A stretch of 62,280 nt of DNA from assembly GCA_003249645.1 (NCBI GenBank), contig QKIH01000134.1:1-62280 (forward strand). Reading direction: 5' to 3'. How positions within the stretch are numbered: position 1 is the first letter of the stretch; each line of letters begins with the position of its first letter. Position numbers and translations under genes: made by a program. The stretch is from Desulfobulbaceae bacterium (GTDB taxonomy: Bacteria > Desulfobacterota > Desulfobulbia > Desulfobulbales > Desulfocapsaceae). Below the pieces are notes generated by a model that was given only the letters and a program-made list of their open reading frames with translations, searched no databases and was not told where the DNA came from. Below, piece by piece: positions 9,677 to 17,757 of this stretch.

Positions 9677-10234
9677 ATGAAAAAGCTTACTTTCGCACTC
9701 ATCCTTCTCACCCTCATCGCCCCTGCTCAACTCATGGCCAAATCACATGATAATGATCTGTTCGATGATATGATCAAATTTCAAATGGCTCCATTTAAAG
9801 TATTTCATGAGACTGTCAGGAAAACCAATGAAATGAACCGGGCCACAGCTGAAGTTTTTGCACCAAAGGTGACAGTTGTCCACAGGGATACGGTATATCG
9901 CAACAATTGCGACAGTGATATTTACTATGACCGCAGAACAGTAAGAGATGTTCAGCGCCAATTAAGAGTACTTGGTTTCTATCCTTATGAAATCGACGGG
10001 ATAATCGGCTTTCATACAAGACAGGCTTTAAGAGATTACCAGCGTTTTTATCACTTTACTGTAAACGGTGTGCTTTCTCCTGTTCTGGTTGATCATATGT
10101 TTTCTCCAAGACCAGATAGAAGACATTATGACAAAAGAGACCGCTACGAACACAGAGACCGTTACGAACACAGAGATCGGTACGAACATCATGATTATCG
10201 CCCCCGTCCTGAACCGCCAAAACATATGAGATAA
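9677..10234 (+). CDS. Secreted peptidoglycan-binding (PG_binding_1) protein with basic repeat tail
   Basis: A Sec signal peptide occupies residues ~1-21 (KKLTFALILLTLIAPAQLMA), so the 185-residue protein is periplasmic. Residues ~85-140 match a PG_binding_1 domain (VQRQLRVLGFYPYEIDG, then TRQALRDYQ). The tail is a histidine- and arginine-rich low-complexity stretch with three copies of RDRYEH and ends in prolines. No catalytic domain is present, so it probably acts as a wall-binding or structural protein. It lies 29 bases after the OmpA-like lipoprotein gene, with a good Shine-Dalgarno sequence (AAGGAG). Confidence 0.85.
   Translation: MKKLTFALILLTLIAPAQLMAKSHDNDLFDDMIKFQMAPFKVFHETVRKTNEMNRATAEVFAPKVTVVHRDTVYRNNCDSDIYYDRRTVRDVQRQLRVLGFYPYEIDGIIGFHTRQALRDYQRFYHFTVNGVLSPVLVDHMFSPRPDRRHYDKRDRYEHRDRYEHRDRYEHHDYRPRPEPPKHMR
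10136..10189 (+). repeat. Three 18-bp coding tandem repeats
   Basis: Three consecutive 18-base units (10136-10153, 10154-10171, 10172-10189) each encode RDRYEH. They differ at synonymous positions, which points to an old expansion under coding constraint. Confidence 0.85.
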
Positions 10235-10243
10235 CCTCAAATA

Positions 10244-10277
10244 AAGCCGGGTGTATTCTGCTGAATGCCCCCGGCTT
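10244..10277 (+). terminator. Hairpin after the peptidoglycan-binding gene
   Basis: AAGCCGGG (10244-10251) pairs with CCCGGCTT (10270-10277). There is no T-run, so it may be a weak terminator or a 3'-end stabiliser. Confidence 0.45.
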
Positions 10278-10408
10278 ACTCTCAAAAGCGACCTTGGCTG
10301 CAATTCCCAGAAATTTATCCGTCACATAACTAAGTTGATTTTTCTGTAAATATCATTACACGTTATGGAACATTATCATTCATTTCTATTCTGTTTATGA
10401 GGACACAT

Positions 10409-10603
10409 ATGCTTTCAACCGAAAAAATTGCCAAGGCTTTTGCCGCTATTGTTGAAGAAGCTTCGCTTGCCCAAAATCCTGATCTGCCCGAAGCAGTACA
10501 AAATCACCTTAAAACCATCGTTTCAATTGCCAAACACCAGAGCGATATCCGTTTTCCAGTAAAAGACGGCTGCTGCGGCAAACATACCCAAAATTGTCAA
10601 TAG
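10409..10603 (+). CDS. Small hypothetical protein with Cys-rich tail
   Basis: This 64-residue protein starts at 10409, chosen because GAGGA lies about four bases upstream; an ATG at 10397 is in frame but lacks a site. The body is helical and the C-terminus is DGCCGKHTQNCQ, with three cysteines and a histidine that could bind a metal. The gene ends nine bases before the DEDD exonuclease start, so the two are probably cotranscribed. I do not recognise the family. Confidence 0.6.
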   Translation: MLSTEKIAKAFAAIVEEASLAQNPDLPEAVQNHLKTIVSIAKHQSDIRFPVKDGCCGKHTQNCQ

Positions 10604-10612
10604 GAGGCAGCC

Positions 10613-11212
10613 ATGGCATTTCAACCAAGCCTATTCGGCCCTCCTCTGCCTGTCATTGGAATTGTTGATCTTGAAACCACCGGATTTCTCAACCAGAAAG
10701 GGCTGATTGTCGAGATCGGCATTGCAAGTCTTGATCTGGCAACGGGTGAAGTCAAGGAAGAATTCAACAGTCTTGTTCGAGAATCAGGTTTTAGCTCAGC
10801 CCACGCCAGGCACCCATACGGCTGGATCTTTGAAAACTCCAGCCTTAATTTTGAGGATGTAGAACAGGCGCCGGCCATGACCGATATCTTTGAGAGGATT
10901 CAGCAAACATTAAATAAGTTTACCACAGGCATCACTGCTTACAACGCAGCCTTTGATCTGCCTTTTCTTCAATCACGCTCTTTTTCATTTAAAAAACTTC
11001 CATGCCCTATGATTGCAGCCACACCGGTACTCAATCTCCCTCCTGTGGGCTGGAAAAAGGAACCCAAATGGCCGACGGTTCAGGAAGCATGGGATTTCTT
11101 TTTTAAGAATTCAGACTATAAAGAAGAGCATCGCGCCCTCGATGATGCCATGCACGAAGCCAAAATCGTCTATGAACTCTATAAGATTGGGGCATATAAA
11201 CTGCCGAAATAG
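10613..11212 (+). CDS. DnaQ-like 3'-5' exonuclease (DEDDh)
   Basis: This 199-residue protein is a single exonuclease domain of the DnaQ/epsilon superfamily. Exo I is VDLETTG with the catalytic Asp and Glu, Exo II is AYNAAFD, and Exo III is HRALDDAMHEA, which supplies the general-base histidine and last aspartate. It therefore fits the DEDDh class that removes nucleotides from 3' ends of DNA or RNA. It lacks the polymerase- or helicase-linked domains that would assign it to replication. AGGAGG precedes the ATG, and a small Cys-tailed protein gene lies nine bases upstream. Confidence 0.88.
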   Translation: MAFQPSLFGPPLPVIGIVDLETTGFLNQKGLIVEIGIASLDLATGEVKEEFNSLVRESGFSSAHARHPYGWIFENSSLNFEDVEQAPAMTDIFERIQQTLNKFTTGITAYNAAFDLPFLQSRSFSFKKLPCPMIAATPVLNLPPVGWKKEPKWPTVQEAWDFFFKNSDYKEEHRALDDAMHEAKIVYELYKIGAYKLPK

Positions 11213-11221
11213 ATTCATTTC

Positions 11222-11252
11222 GCGGGATTGACCGTCAGCTGTTTGATCCCGC
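11222..11252. terminator. Hairpin between convergent exonuclease and LysR genes
   Basis: GCGGGAT (11222-11228) pairs with ATCCCGC (11246-11252) across a 17-base loop. It overlaps the last codons of the LysR gene and has no strong T-run, so it is at best a weak bidirectional terminator. Confidence 0.4.
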
Positions 11253-12191
11253 AAATCGTATTTTCATCGTATCCTTTTTCATCTCCTGCAAGAGAAAGGA
11301 ACAGAAGCTTTTTTCGGTCAGGGTCGGCTTCTTATCCTGAAGCTGACTCAATGCTATGGTATTAATACCATTTTTCCTTTCGGTATTGATTACCACCATG
11401 GATCCGTACCGAATATCTTTCCATACCAGGTGATAACAGGTCATTGCCAGTCCCATGCCCAAACGCACGCAGTGTAGACTGGCCTGATGGCTTTCTACGA
11501 CCATCACCACCCTGAAATCGGTATTCGGCTTGTCATAGTGGTGAGCAAACCAATGTTTCAAATACATGGACTGATGTTCATCCGATATAAAATCAAGCTT
11601 TCGAAACTTCTCATATTTCTCTATTTCAATTCTGTGTTTCTCATAATATTCAGTAGAACAGACCATCACCAACTCTTCATCCACCAGAGGTGTAATACTG
11701 TAATAATCAGCATTGTTGCCCAGGTGGCCTGTGGCGAGGACGAGATCGATTATGCCGACATCAATTGTTCCCTCATCAAGCCTCTTTAAAAGCGGGATAG
11801 TTTCGTCCAGGTGCACCGTAAATTCAACATCTGGATACAGCTGACGATAATGATGACAGATAATTGGCAGGTATTCTCTGCCAAACTCATATGGCGCACC
11901 CAGACGTAATAAACCAAAAGGTTTGTCAGATGGTTTTTTCAGCAGTCTGATTTTTTCCTCCAGCCCTGAAAGAAAAGGAGCTATCTCGTCGTAGAGACCA
12001 ATTGCCGCAACTGTCGGTATCAACTTCTTATGCAGTCTCGTAAACAGGAGCACCCCAATTTCCTGCTCCAGTTTTTTTATCTGCTGGCTGACTGCAGGCT
12101 GTGATAAATTCAGCTGTTCTGCCGCCCTGCTGACACTCTTGCAATCGAAAACCGTATAAAATATCTCCAATCGATTCAGACCAACTTTCAT
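11235..12191 (-). CDS. LysR-family transcriptional regulator
   Basis: This 318-residue protein has the LysR N-terminal winged helix-turn-helix (residues ~5-65, SVSRAAEQLNLSQPAVSQQI) followed by a type-2 periplasmic-binding-like effector domain (~90-300). Its effector cannot be told. It is transcribed divergently from a GNAT acetyltransferase across a 109-base gap, the classical arrangement in which a LysR protein controls its neighbour. The gap is AT-rich with several T-N11-A candidates but no single convincing box. Confidence 0.9.
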   Translation of the reverse strand: MKVGLNRLEIFYTVFDCKSVSRAAEQLNLSQPAVSQQIKKLEQEIGVLLFTRLHKKLIPTVAAIGLYDEIAPFLSGLEEKIRLLKKPSDKPFGLLRLGAPYEFGREYLPIICHHYRQLYPDVEFTVHLDETIPLLKRLDEGTIDVGIIDLVLATGHLGNNADYYSITPLVDEELVMVCSTEYYEKHRIEIEKYEKFRKLDFISDEHQSMYLKHWFAHHYDKPNTDFRVVMVVESHQASLHCVRLGMGLAMTCYHLVWKDIRYGSMVVINTERKNGINTIALSQLQDKKPTLTEKSFCSFLLQEMKKDTMKIRFAGSNS

Positions 12192-12226
12192 AATCTAATG
12201 TTATCCATAGTATAATTTTCATATAT

Positions 12227-12255
12227 TTTACTTATACATCTACTCCGTTTACAAT
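12227..12255 (+). promoter_or_regulatory. Candidate sigma-70 promoter for the GNAT gene
   Basis: TTTACT (12227-12232) and TACAAT (12250-12255) are separated by 17 bases in the divergent LysR/GNAT gap. This is a moderate match, about 45 bases from the GNAT start. Confidence 0.4.
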
Positions 12256-12300
12256 GTATCCAAATTAAAAACAACCCTTAAACCAAAAGGATACAACGAT

Positions 12301-12804
12301 ATGAGCCAACAAGTATACTTCAGACAGGTAAGAAGATCAGACCTCGATAATTGTGCCGGCCTTGAACAACTCTGCTACACAGATCAGGAAGCTGCAACCA
12401 GAGAACATATAGCTAAACGCATCGAGACCTATCCCGACGGATTCTTTGTAGCCGAAAGCGAAGGGCAGATCATCGGTATGATCAATTGTGGTGCCACTCA
12501 CATGGACGACATTACTGATGAACTTTACATGCAGCTTGCAGGTCATGTAAGAAACGGGAAACACAGTGTAATATTCTCACTTGCCGTGCACCCTGATTAT
12601 CGCGGCAGAGGCATTGCACATGAACTGATTAATCTCGTGATAGAAGCATCAAAGAAAAAACAGAAACAGTCAGTACACCTTCTTTGCAAAAAGTCTCTGA
12701 TTAACTTTTATGAGCATCTCGGTTTCGGTTCACCAAAATTGACTGACAGCAGCTTTAATAACAGCAACTGGTACGAACTGAGTTTTCCACTGCCTTCAGT
12801 GTAG
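12301..12804 (+). CDS. GNAT-family N-acetyltransferase
   Basis: This 167-residue protein is a single GNAT domain. The acetyl-CoA pyrophosphate-binding loop is VHPDYRGRGIAHEL (motif A, R/QxxGxG/A), and FYEHLGFG near the end is the usual motif B. The broad architecture resembles arylalkylamine-type acetyltransferases, but the substrate is unknown. It is divergent from a LysR regulator that may control it. AAGGA lies 13 bases upstream of the ATG. Confidence 0.88.
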   Translation: MSQQVYFRQVRRSDLDNCAGLEQLCYTDQEAATREHIAKRIETYPDGFFVAESEGQIIGMINCGATHMDDITDELYMQLAGHVRNGKHSVIFSLAVHPDYRGRGIAHELINLVIEASKKKQKQSVHLLCKKSLINFYEHLGFGSPKLTDSSFNNSNWYELSFPLPSV

Positions 12805-12947
12805 AAGACACATAACTTTTTTCTGGACATACAGATAACTCATTAGAATGGGCCATATAGTATGAAGAAATTTCCTTCATATTTTTTTTCAGATAAGTAT
12901 ACTTTAAGTATCCCGTACAAAAATAGCTGCCAAGGAGGGGGGACTAG

Positions 12948-13361
12948 ATGGGGTACAGGAGAGTATTCATACGCGTACCGCTTAGCGGCAGCGCCACTCT
13001 GATTAACAAAGAACAGGATATCCGTATTACTGTTCAGACAATAAATATAAGTCAGGGCGGCCTTGCGCTCTCCACTATCGAAGATGAACTGCCTCACGGA
13101 ATCTATCATATCGACATTGTCACTGAAGGAAACGGTACGATTGAGCTGGAAGCAGAACTTCTCAGACAAACTGGCAAACTTATCGGTTTCCAGACCAAGG
13201 AAATTTCATCAAAAGATCTTGAGACTATTTTAGTGATGGTCGAAGAATATCAGAGCACTCCTGATTTTATTGATCAGCTAACAGATTTTGATATGCTGCA
13301 GCAGAGTTACATCGATGATGACGGCAATGAGCTTGAGGTTACTTTTGACACCGACCCATAA
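12948..13361 (+). CDS. PilZ-domain protein (candidate c-di-GMP receptor)
   Basis: This 137-residue protein carries both halves of the PilZ cyclic-di-GMP signature: RxxxR (R5 and R9) near the N-terminus and NxSxxG (N33, S35, G38). The beta-barrel occupies ~residues 1-100, and the acidic tail has no recognised domain. A stand-alone PilZ protein usually relays c-di-GMP to motility, polysaccharide or pilus machinery, none of which is encoded nearby. An AGGAGG-type Shine-Dalgarno sequence lies upstream. The leader contains short AT-rich palindromes (ATACTT-T-AAGTAT near 12899). Confidence 0.85.
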   Translation: MGYRRVFIRVPLSGSATLINKEQDIRITVQTINISQGGLALSTIEDELPHGIYHIDIVTEGNGTIELEAELLRQTGKLIGFQTKEISSKDLETILVMVEEYQSTPDFIDQLTDFDMLQQSYIDDDGNELEVTFDTDP

Positions 13362-13379
13362 TCCTTCGTCCCTCCCCTC

Positions 13380-14435
13380 TTAATTTATCTCCTGCCCGTG
13401 TTTCAATGGGTATACAGAGATTGCGTCTTCTGGCAGGTGAATCATGACTCCCTGCCCCAAATAAACGGGGTTTTCTTTATAGCTGCGATAGGTTGAAGAA
13501 ATAAGCAGTTCCTTGCCTATGTGAACTGTATATTCCACCCTTTTTTCTTTTCTTGTCAGATTAAGTACTTCAACCCCAAAACTGTTTTCAGGAGGCGCCG
13601 TTGTTGAATTGAGCAGTTCAATTTTTTCAGGGTTGATAAAAAGATAAAACGTGTCTTTTACCGAAGCCAGCACTGTATTGGACAACTCCAGTTCAATTGC
13701 ACATCCCGCAAGTCTGCACACACTCTTTTCCCCGTTAGCAACCTTTACAGAAGCAGTAAAAATGTTGCATCTACGATCAAAATGGAGCTTCCCTTTATCA
13801 AGAATTAAGATCTGGTGTGCAGGCTGCTCATCAACTGGAAATTGATGGGTAGAATAGATGATTGAGGTTGAGCCCTCTTTGTTGATTCTGTTGATGATTT
13901 CAAAAAGTATCCTCTGGTTTTCAAGATCCACATTCGCTGCAGGCTCATCAAGCAGCAGCACATCAGGAGCGACGGCCAAGCCTCTTGCCAATGCCACTCT
14001 TTTTGTTTCACCCCCTGAAAGCTTGCTTGCGTCATGATCAATAAAACCCAGCATACCAACCTGCTCAAGTGCCTTTTCAACAATCTGCTTTCTCTCAACC
14101 CTGCCAATTTTTCTGACCCGCAGACCAAACTCGACATTATGATAGACGCTGCCACTGAACATTAACGGAGACTGATCGACAAGTACCACCTTCTGACGCA
14201 GTTGATAAAGATGCGAACCTGTACCATAATTTACCTCCTGTCCGTTAAAGATGATTTTACCTCCAGTCGGTGTTTCAAGAAATGCAAGCAGAGAGAGCAG
14301 GGTCGATTTCCCTGCACCGTTTGCTCCTCTCAGAGCATAAATCCCGCCCTTTTCCAGGCTGAGATTATTGATATCGAGAACTCTTCTGACACCATAGTCT
14401 TTAATCAGGCCTGAGAGCTCAAACAGTGTCGGCAT
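13380..14435 (-). CDS. tupC: Tungstate ABC transporter, ATP-binding protein
   Basis: This is the cytosolic ATPase of the TupABC tungstate importer. The start at 14435 is preferred over an upstream in-frame ATG because AGGGAAG lies upstream and the product then begins directly with the ABC domain; it has 351 residues. Walker A is GANGAGKST (37-45), the signature is LSGGE (139-143) and Walker B is LLLDEP (160-165). The C-terminal ~110 residues look like a TOBE/Mop-type oxyanion-sensing module. It overlaps the end of tupB by 17 bases. The tungstate assignment rests on the TupA neighbour; molybdate is the alternative. Confidence 0.88.
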   Translation of the reverse strand: MPTLFELSGLIKDYGVRRVLDINNLSLEKGGIYALRGANGAGKSTLLSLLAFLETPTGGKIIFNGQEVNYGTGSHLYQLRQKVVLVDQSPLMFSGSVYHNVEFGLRVRKIGRVERKQIVEKALEQVGMLGFIDHDASKLSGGETKRVALARGLAVAPDVLLLDEPAANVDLENQRILFEIINRINKEGSTSIIYSTHQFPVDEQPAHQILILDKGKLHFDRRCNIFTASVKVANGEKSVCRLAGCAIELELSNTVLASVKDTFYLFINPEKIELLNSTTAPPENSFGVEVLNLTRKEKRVEYTVHIGKELLISSTYRSYKENPVYLGQGVMIHLPEDAISVYPLKHGQEIN

Positions 14436-15123
14436 TTGTTCTTCCCTGCAAAAGATTAAAAATGATGTTAATGGCAAAAGCAAAGGCCATTAAGACAATA
14501 CCCAGGGCAACGGCAAGGACAAATTCTCCCTTGTCATATTCAAGTGCCATGGCGGTCGTCATGGTTCTGGTAAAGCCCTTCGCATTGCCGCCCAGCATCA
14601 TGCTGATGCCTACCTCGGCAATGACCCGTCCGAAAGCAGCGATGATTGCTGCAATGATTCCAAATCGGGCCTCTCGGCAAATCACCCAGGCAACCTGAAG
14701 ATTGTTTGCTCCAAGTGTCAGTGCGCTGGTTCTGTATCGGTTATCAATCCTGCTGATAGCAGAAATGGTGAGGGAAATAATTACAGGGATAATCAGGATC
14801 AATTGGCCTATAACAATAGCCTTCTGGGTGTAAAGCAGCTCAAGCGAGCCAAAGACACCTCGCCTAGATATAAACGAATAGACCAATAAGCCGATGACAA
14901 CAGTCGGCAGGGCCAGCAGAGTATTGAGGCAGGTGATCACCATCCGTTTCCAGCGGAACTGGTTGTAGGCGATCAAAAAACCAAGGGGGACGCCTGCAAG
15001 AGCACCAAATAGAGTAGAAAAGAAACTAACTCTCAGTGAAACAACGACAATATCAACAAGCTCACTGTCAAAAGCGAGAAGTAGGCCAATAGCTGAACGG
15101 ACACTGTCAAAAAGCAAATCCAC
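14419..15123 (-). CDS. tupB: Tungstate ABC transporter, permease
   Basis: This 234-residue inner-membrane permease has about five transmembrane helices and the cytoplasmic EAA-like loop between residues ~120 and 180 (TLGANNLQVAWVICREAR, then GRVIAEVG). It is the channel of the TupABC importer. The start is a GTG at 15123 with GGAG eight bases upstream. It overlaps tupC by 17 bases, implying coupled translation. A terminator hairpin separates it from tupA, so it is probably expressed at a lower level than the binding protein. Confidence 0.88.
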   Translation of the reverse strand: MDLLFDSVRSAIGLLLAFDSELVDIVVVSLRVSFFSTLFGALAGVPLGFLIAYNQFRWKRMVITCLNTLLALPTVVIGLLVYSFISRRGVFGSLELLYTQKAIVIGQLILIIPVIISLTISAISRIDNRYRTSALTLGANNLQVAWVICREARFGIIAAIIAAFGRVIAEVGISMMLGGNAKGFTRTMTTAMALEYDKGEFVLAVALGIVLMAFAFAINIIFNLLQGRTNADTV

Positions 15124-15150
15124 TTTGGCGGCTCCGAGGTCAAATTCTAA

Positions 15151-15184
15151 TAAAAACGGGAAGGAGGAAAACCATCCTTCCCGT
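15151..15184 (-). terminator. Intercistronic terminator between tupA and tupB
   Basis: ACGGGAAGGA (15156-15165) and TCCTTCCCGT (15175-15184) form a perfect 10-bp stem with a 9-base loop. On the minus strand it is followed by TTTTTA. It lies downstream of tupA and upstream of tupB, where partial termination would give excess binding protein. Confidence 0.8.
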
Positions 15185-15211
15185 CATCACTTTCACCTGA
15201 CTACCGTTCTA

Positions 15212-16102
15212 TCACATTGCGTCAGGAAAGAAAAGCTGCTGTCCTTCAAGGCGGTAATCAGCGATTACCTTCTGGCCTTTTGCCGAAGTAATCCATTCAG
15301 CAAACTCAACAGCGAGTTTATTGTTTACTTCCGGATGCTTGGCAGGGTTAACCGGAATCACGCCATAAGGGTTGGCAAGCTGCTCATCTCCTTCACTGAC
15401 AATCTCGAGATCAATTGCAGGAGTCTTGCCGAATTTATACTTGATATAGGTACCACGATCACTCATGGTGTAAGCTTGTTTCTCTTCTGCGAAGGTCAGG
15501 GTTTTTCCCATACCCTGTCCGATTGAGACATACCAGGCGTCTGAGTTGGCCGGACGGATAGTAGAAATCTCAACATCTTTACCGCTTTTAACAACAGTGA
15601 TTGTTTTCTTTTCCACAGGAATTCCGCTTTGTTTCCAGAGGTCCTGCTCTTTGGTGTGCGTACCGCTGTCATCACCGCGTGAGATAAACAGTGAACCACT
15701 TTCGGAAACCGCTTTTAATGCAGAGCTGACATCAGCCTGCTTCTTCGCCCCTGCCGGATCATTTGCAGGACCTAAGACGACAAAATCATTATGCATTACG
15801 GCATAACGTTTGGTACCGTAGCCTTCAGCGACAAAGGCATCTTCACGGTCCCTGGCGTGAACAAAAATAACATCAACGTTACCGTCCATACCGTCTCTGA
15901 TAGCAGCGCCGGTTCCTTTAGCAATTACTTTTACCTGAATACCTGTGTCTTTTTCCAATGCAGGCAGCAGTACATCAAGTAAACCGGAGGCCTCGGTACT
16001 TGTCGTCGTAGACATCTTCAACACCTTGTCACTGGCAAGAGTATTTCCCGCCGTGAAACTCCCCAACATCAGCGCAACTCCAATGGCTAATAAACGCTTC
16101 AT
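15212..16102 (-). CDS. tupA: Tungstate-binding periplasmic protein TupA
   Basis: This solute-binding protein captures tungstate in the periplasm for TupBC. The start at 16102 is chosen because GGGAG lies just upstream and it begins a clean Sec signal peptide (cleavage near residue 24, TLAS). It has 296 residues. The mature N-terminus has the TupA hallmark TTTSTEASGLL (residues 32-42), whose Thr/Ser side chains bind the oxyanion. A second characteristic motif, SRGDDSGTHTKE, is also present. These motifs separate TupA from molybdate-binding ModA. The gene follows its putative regulator by 23 bases. Confidence 0.92.
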   Translation of the reverse strand: MKRLLAIGVALMLGSFTAGNTLASDKVLKMSTTTSTEASGLLDVLLPALEKDTGIQVKVIAKGTGAAIRDGMDGNVDVIFVHARDREDAFVAEGYGTKRYAVMHNDFVVLGPANDPAGAKKQADVSSALKAVSESGSLFISRGDDSGTHTKEQDLWKQSGIPVEKKTITVVKSGKDVEISTIRPANSDAWYVSIGQGMGKTLTFAEEKQAYTMSDRGTYIKYKFGKTPAIDLEIVSEGDEQLANPYGVIPVNPAKHPEVNNKLAVEFAEWITSAKGQKVIADYRLEGQQLFFPDAM

Positions 16103-16125
16103 AATTCTCCCTTTCTGGTGTGAGT

Positions 16126-17046
16126 TCAGTGTGGAAAAAGTATTTTTCCGCACTCTGTAAAATCGTATCCGATATAACTACCAGCTAATTCCTGAAAAAC
16201 TTTTTCATGAAAAAGTCCCAGGAAAATTTGAATATTTTCATCAAAAAAACGGCGCTTATCAATCAGAAGATCAAAACGTTCCCAGCGAAGCGGAATAAAA
16301 TCAAGATCAAGCATACCTGCAACAGCACGAATAGCAGGTGCAGCATCCACTTTACCCGTTTTTACAGCGAGACCGGCATCAACATGCCGGGAGACTTCAT
16401 TGTGATAGCCGTCAATATCACGGCTACGAATATCAGAAACAGCTATTTCATGATCGAGCAACAATCTGGTTCCAGTACCCAGCGGCCGGTTAGCTATGGT
16501 TATTCCCGGTTTAGCAAGGTCAGCCACAGTCTGAATATTTTTCGGATTACCCGGTTGTATTAGCAGTCCCTGTTCTCTGCGGCTGAAATTCATGATCACT
16601 GCAGTATCATTGAGCTCCCGGGCAGCAAACTCGAAATTGTACTCTCTGGCATCCTCCTGGAGCAGGTGACAGGTAGCAATGTGGCATTGTCCCCTCTTCA
16701 GGGTGTTTAAGCCACCCATACTGCCGAGATTAGCGAAAAAGGCAGTCAACGGACTATGAAGGCTGTGAAACAGAGAAATCGTCTGCTGAAAGAGAGGGTC
16801 ATCACTGCCCGCCAGCAACAAAGTCCCCTCATCTGTTGAACGGGAAGTCGCACTTCCCCTGAACCCCGAAATATGCGTTTCAAGCCACTCTTCCACCAGG
16901 GCCTTCGGGAAAAGCCACTTCCCGGTGACCTTTGTTGCCGGCAAGCCTTTTTCCTGTACGAGATTGTAGATCATCTTCTCGTTAACATGAAGAAAGGAGG
17001 CAACTTCTTTGGTTGTCAACAACACCCTTGCTTTAACTGTATTCAT
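16126..17046 (-). CDS. Helix-turn-helix regulator with oxyanion-binding-like domain (likely tungstate/molybdate-responsive)
   Basis: The 306-residue protein has an excisionase/MerR-type helix-turn-helix at residues ~8-55 (TTKEVASFLHVNEKMIYNLV) and a PBP-like domain from ~75 to the end. This is the architecture of one-component regulators sensing molybdate or tungstate through a ModA-like domain (RPLGTGTRLLLDHE). It is the first gene of the tup operon, 23 bases before tupA, so feedback control of tungstate uptake is the simplest role. It has no signal peptide and should be cytosolic. It differs from ModE, which uses a LysR-like HTH with Mop domains. Confidence 0.85.
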   Translation of the reverse strand: MNTVKARVLLTTKEVASFLHVNEKMIYNLVQEKGLPATKVTGKWLFPKALVEEWLETHISGFRGSATSRSTDEGTLLLAGSDDPLFQQTISLFHSLHSPLTAFFANLGSMGGLNTLKRGQCHIATCHLLQEDAREYNFEFAARELNDTAVIMNFSRREQGLLIQPGNPKNIQTVADLAKPGITIANRPLGTGTRLLLDHEIAVSDIRSRDIDGYHNEVSRHVDAGLAVKTGKVDAAPAIRAVAGMLDLDFIPLRWERFDLLIDKRRFFDENIQIFLGLFHEKVFQELAGSYIGYDFTECGKILFPH

Positions 17047-17087
17047 TGATAATCACCGCTTAGCCTTAAGGATTAATTCTTTCTACA

Positions 17088-17114
17088 CTTATACTTGCCT
17101 CTTATTGATGTCAA
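17088..17114 (-). promoter_or_regulatory. Candidate promoter of the tup operon
   Basis: On the minus strand a perfect TTGACA (17114-17109) and TATAAG (17093-17088) are separated by 15 bases, a short spacer, about 40 bases before the regulator start. The imperfect spacing could mean activation is needed. Confidence 0.4.
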
Positions 17115-17757
17115 CCTCAACCGAGGAAATATAACCGTAAAGGATCAATACAAACCATAAATAACACCTAACATTTTTTATATTTCTATACTCGCTTCTC
17201 TATTTGCGCTGGTCCCCTCTCAGGCACGGGTTTAAAAAAAAGACATCCTTACAGAATACTCCGCCCTATTCAGCATTCGAAAATAGTACATTCTGTTTTC
17301 ATCGATGACTTAACTAATATAAGGAAAAGAATACGTGAAAGCATTTTCCCAACTTCCTGACAAGAGAACGCCAAAAGTGCACAGCCGGACATATCATGAG
17401 TTTACGATCATTTCATTTTGACCGTTAGTGCAAAAACAACTCAGAACTCTTTAGAAGACCCACTCTGAGCACATGCATTTCCACTACTTGACGACATCAG
17501 CTCTAGACGATGGCAAGATCACCTCGTAACTAAGCAAAGGGTTGGGGCAAACTGCATCGTTTTGAAATTGAGTTACGATTCATCGCCTGCATATCCATTC
17601 CCAATTGACAAGAGGCCAAAAAAAAATGTATGTTTTCAACCAACTGTTACTACACAGCATATTTTTGCTGGCTGCTATAAATACAGCAGGCTTGCGGTAT
17701 TTTACAGCCATACTGTTTCAACCGTTTCAAAACCGAAACAATGTTTAACAGATCCTG
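17115..17757. other. Long non-coding intergenic region
   Basis: About 640 bases lie between the divergent tup regulator and histidine kinase genes. I see no convincing gene, RNA or promoter. A 28-codon GTG ORF with AAGGAA upstream (17335-17421) contains SQLPDKRTP, faintly like the N-terminus of DDE transposases, and could be a mobile-element scar. A TTG-started ORF at 17562-17774 looks non-coding. Confidence 0.4.

Noticed and set aside
17335..17421. 28-codon GTG ORF with SQLPDKRTP, possibly a transposase N-terminus
   Set aside because: Too short to support a mobile element call and no terminal repeats found; kept only as a note on the intergenic region.
17115..17757. Sigma-54 promoter upstream of the histidine kinase (TTGGGGCAAACTGCAT near 17540, CAGGCACGGG near 17220)
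   Set aside because: The spacing between GG and GC is wrong in the first, and the second has no -12 element.
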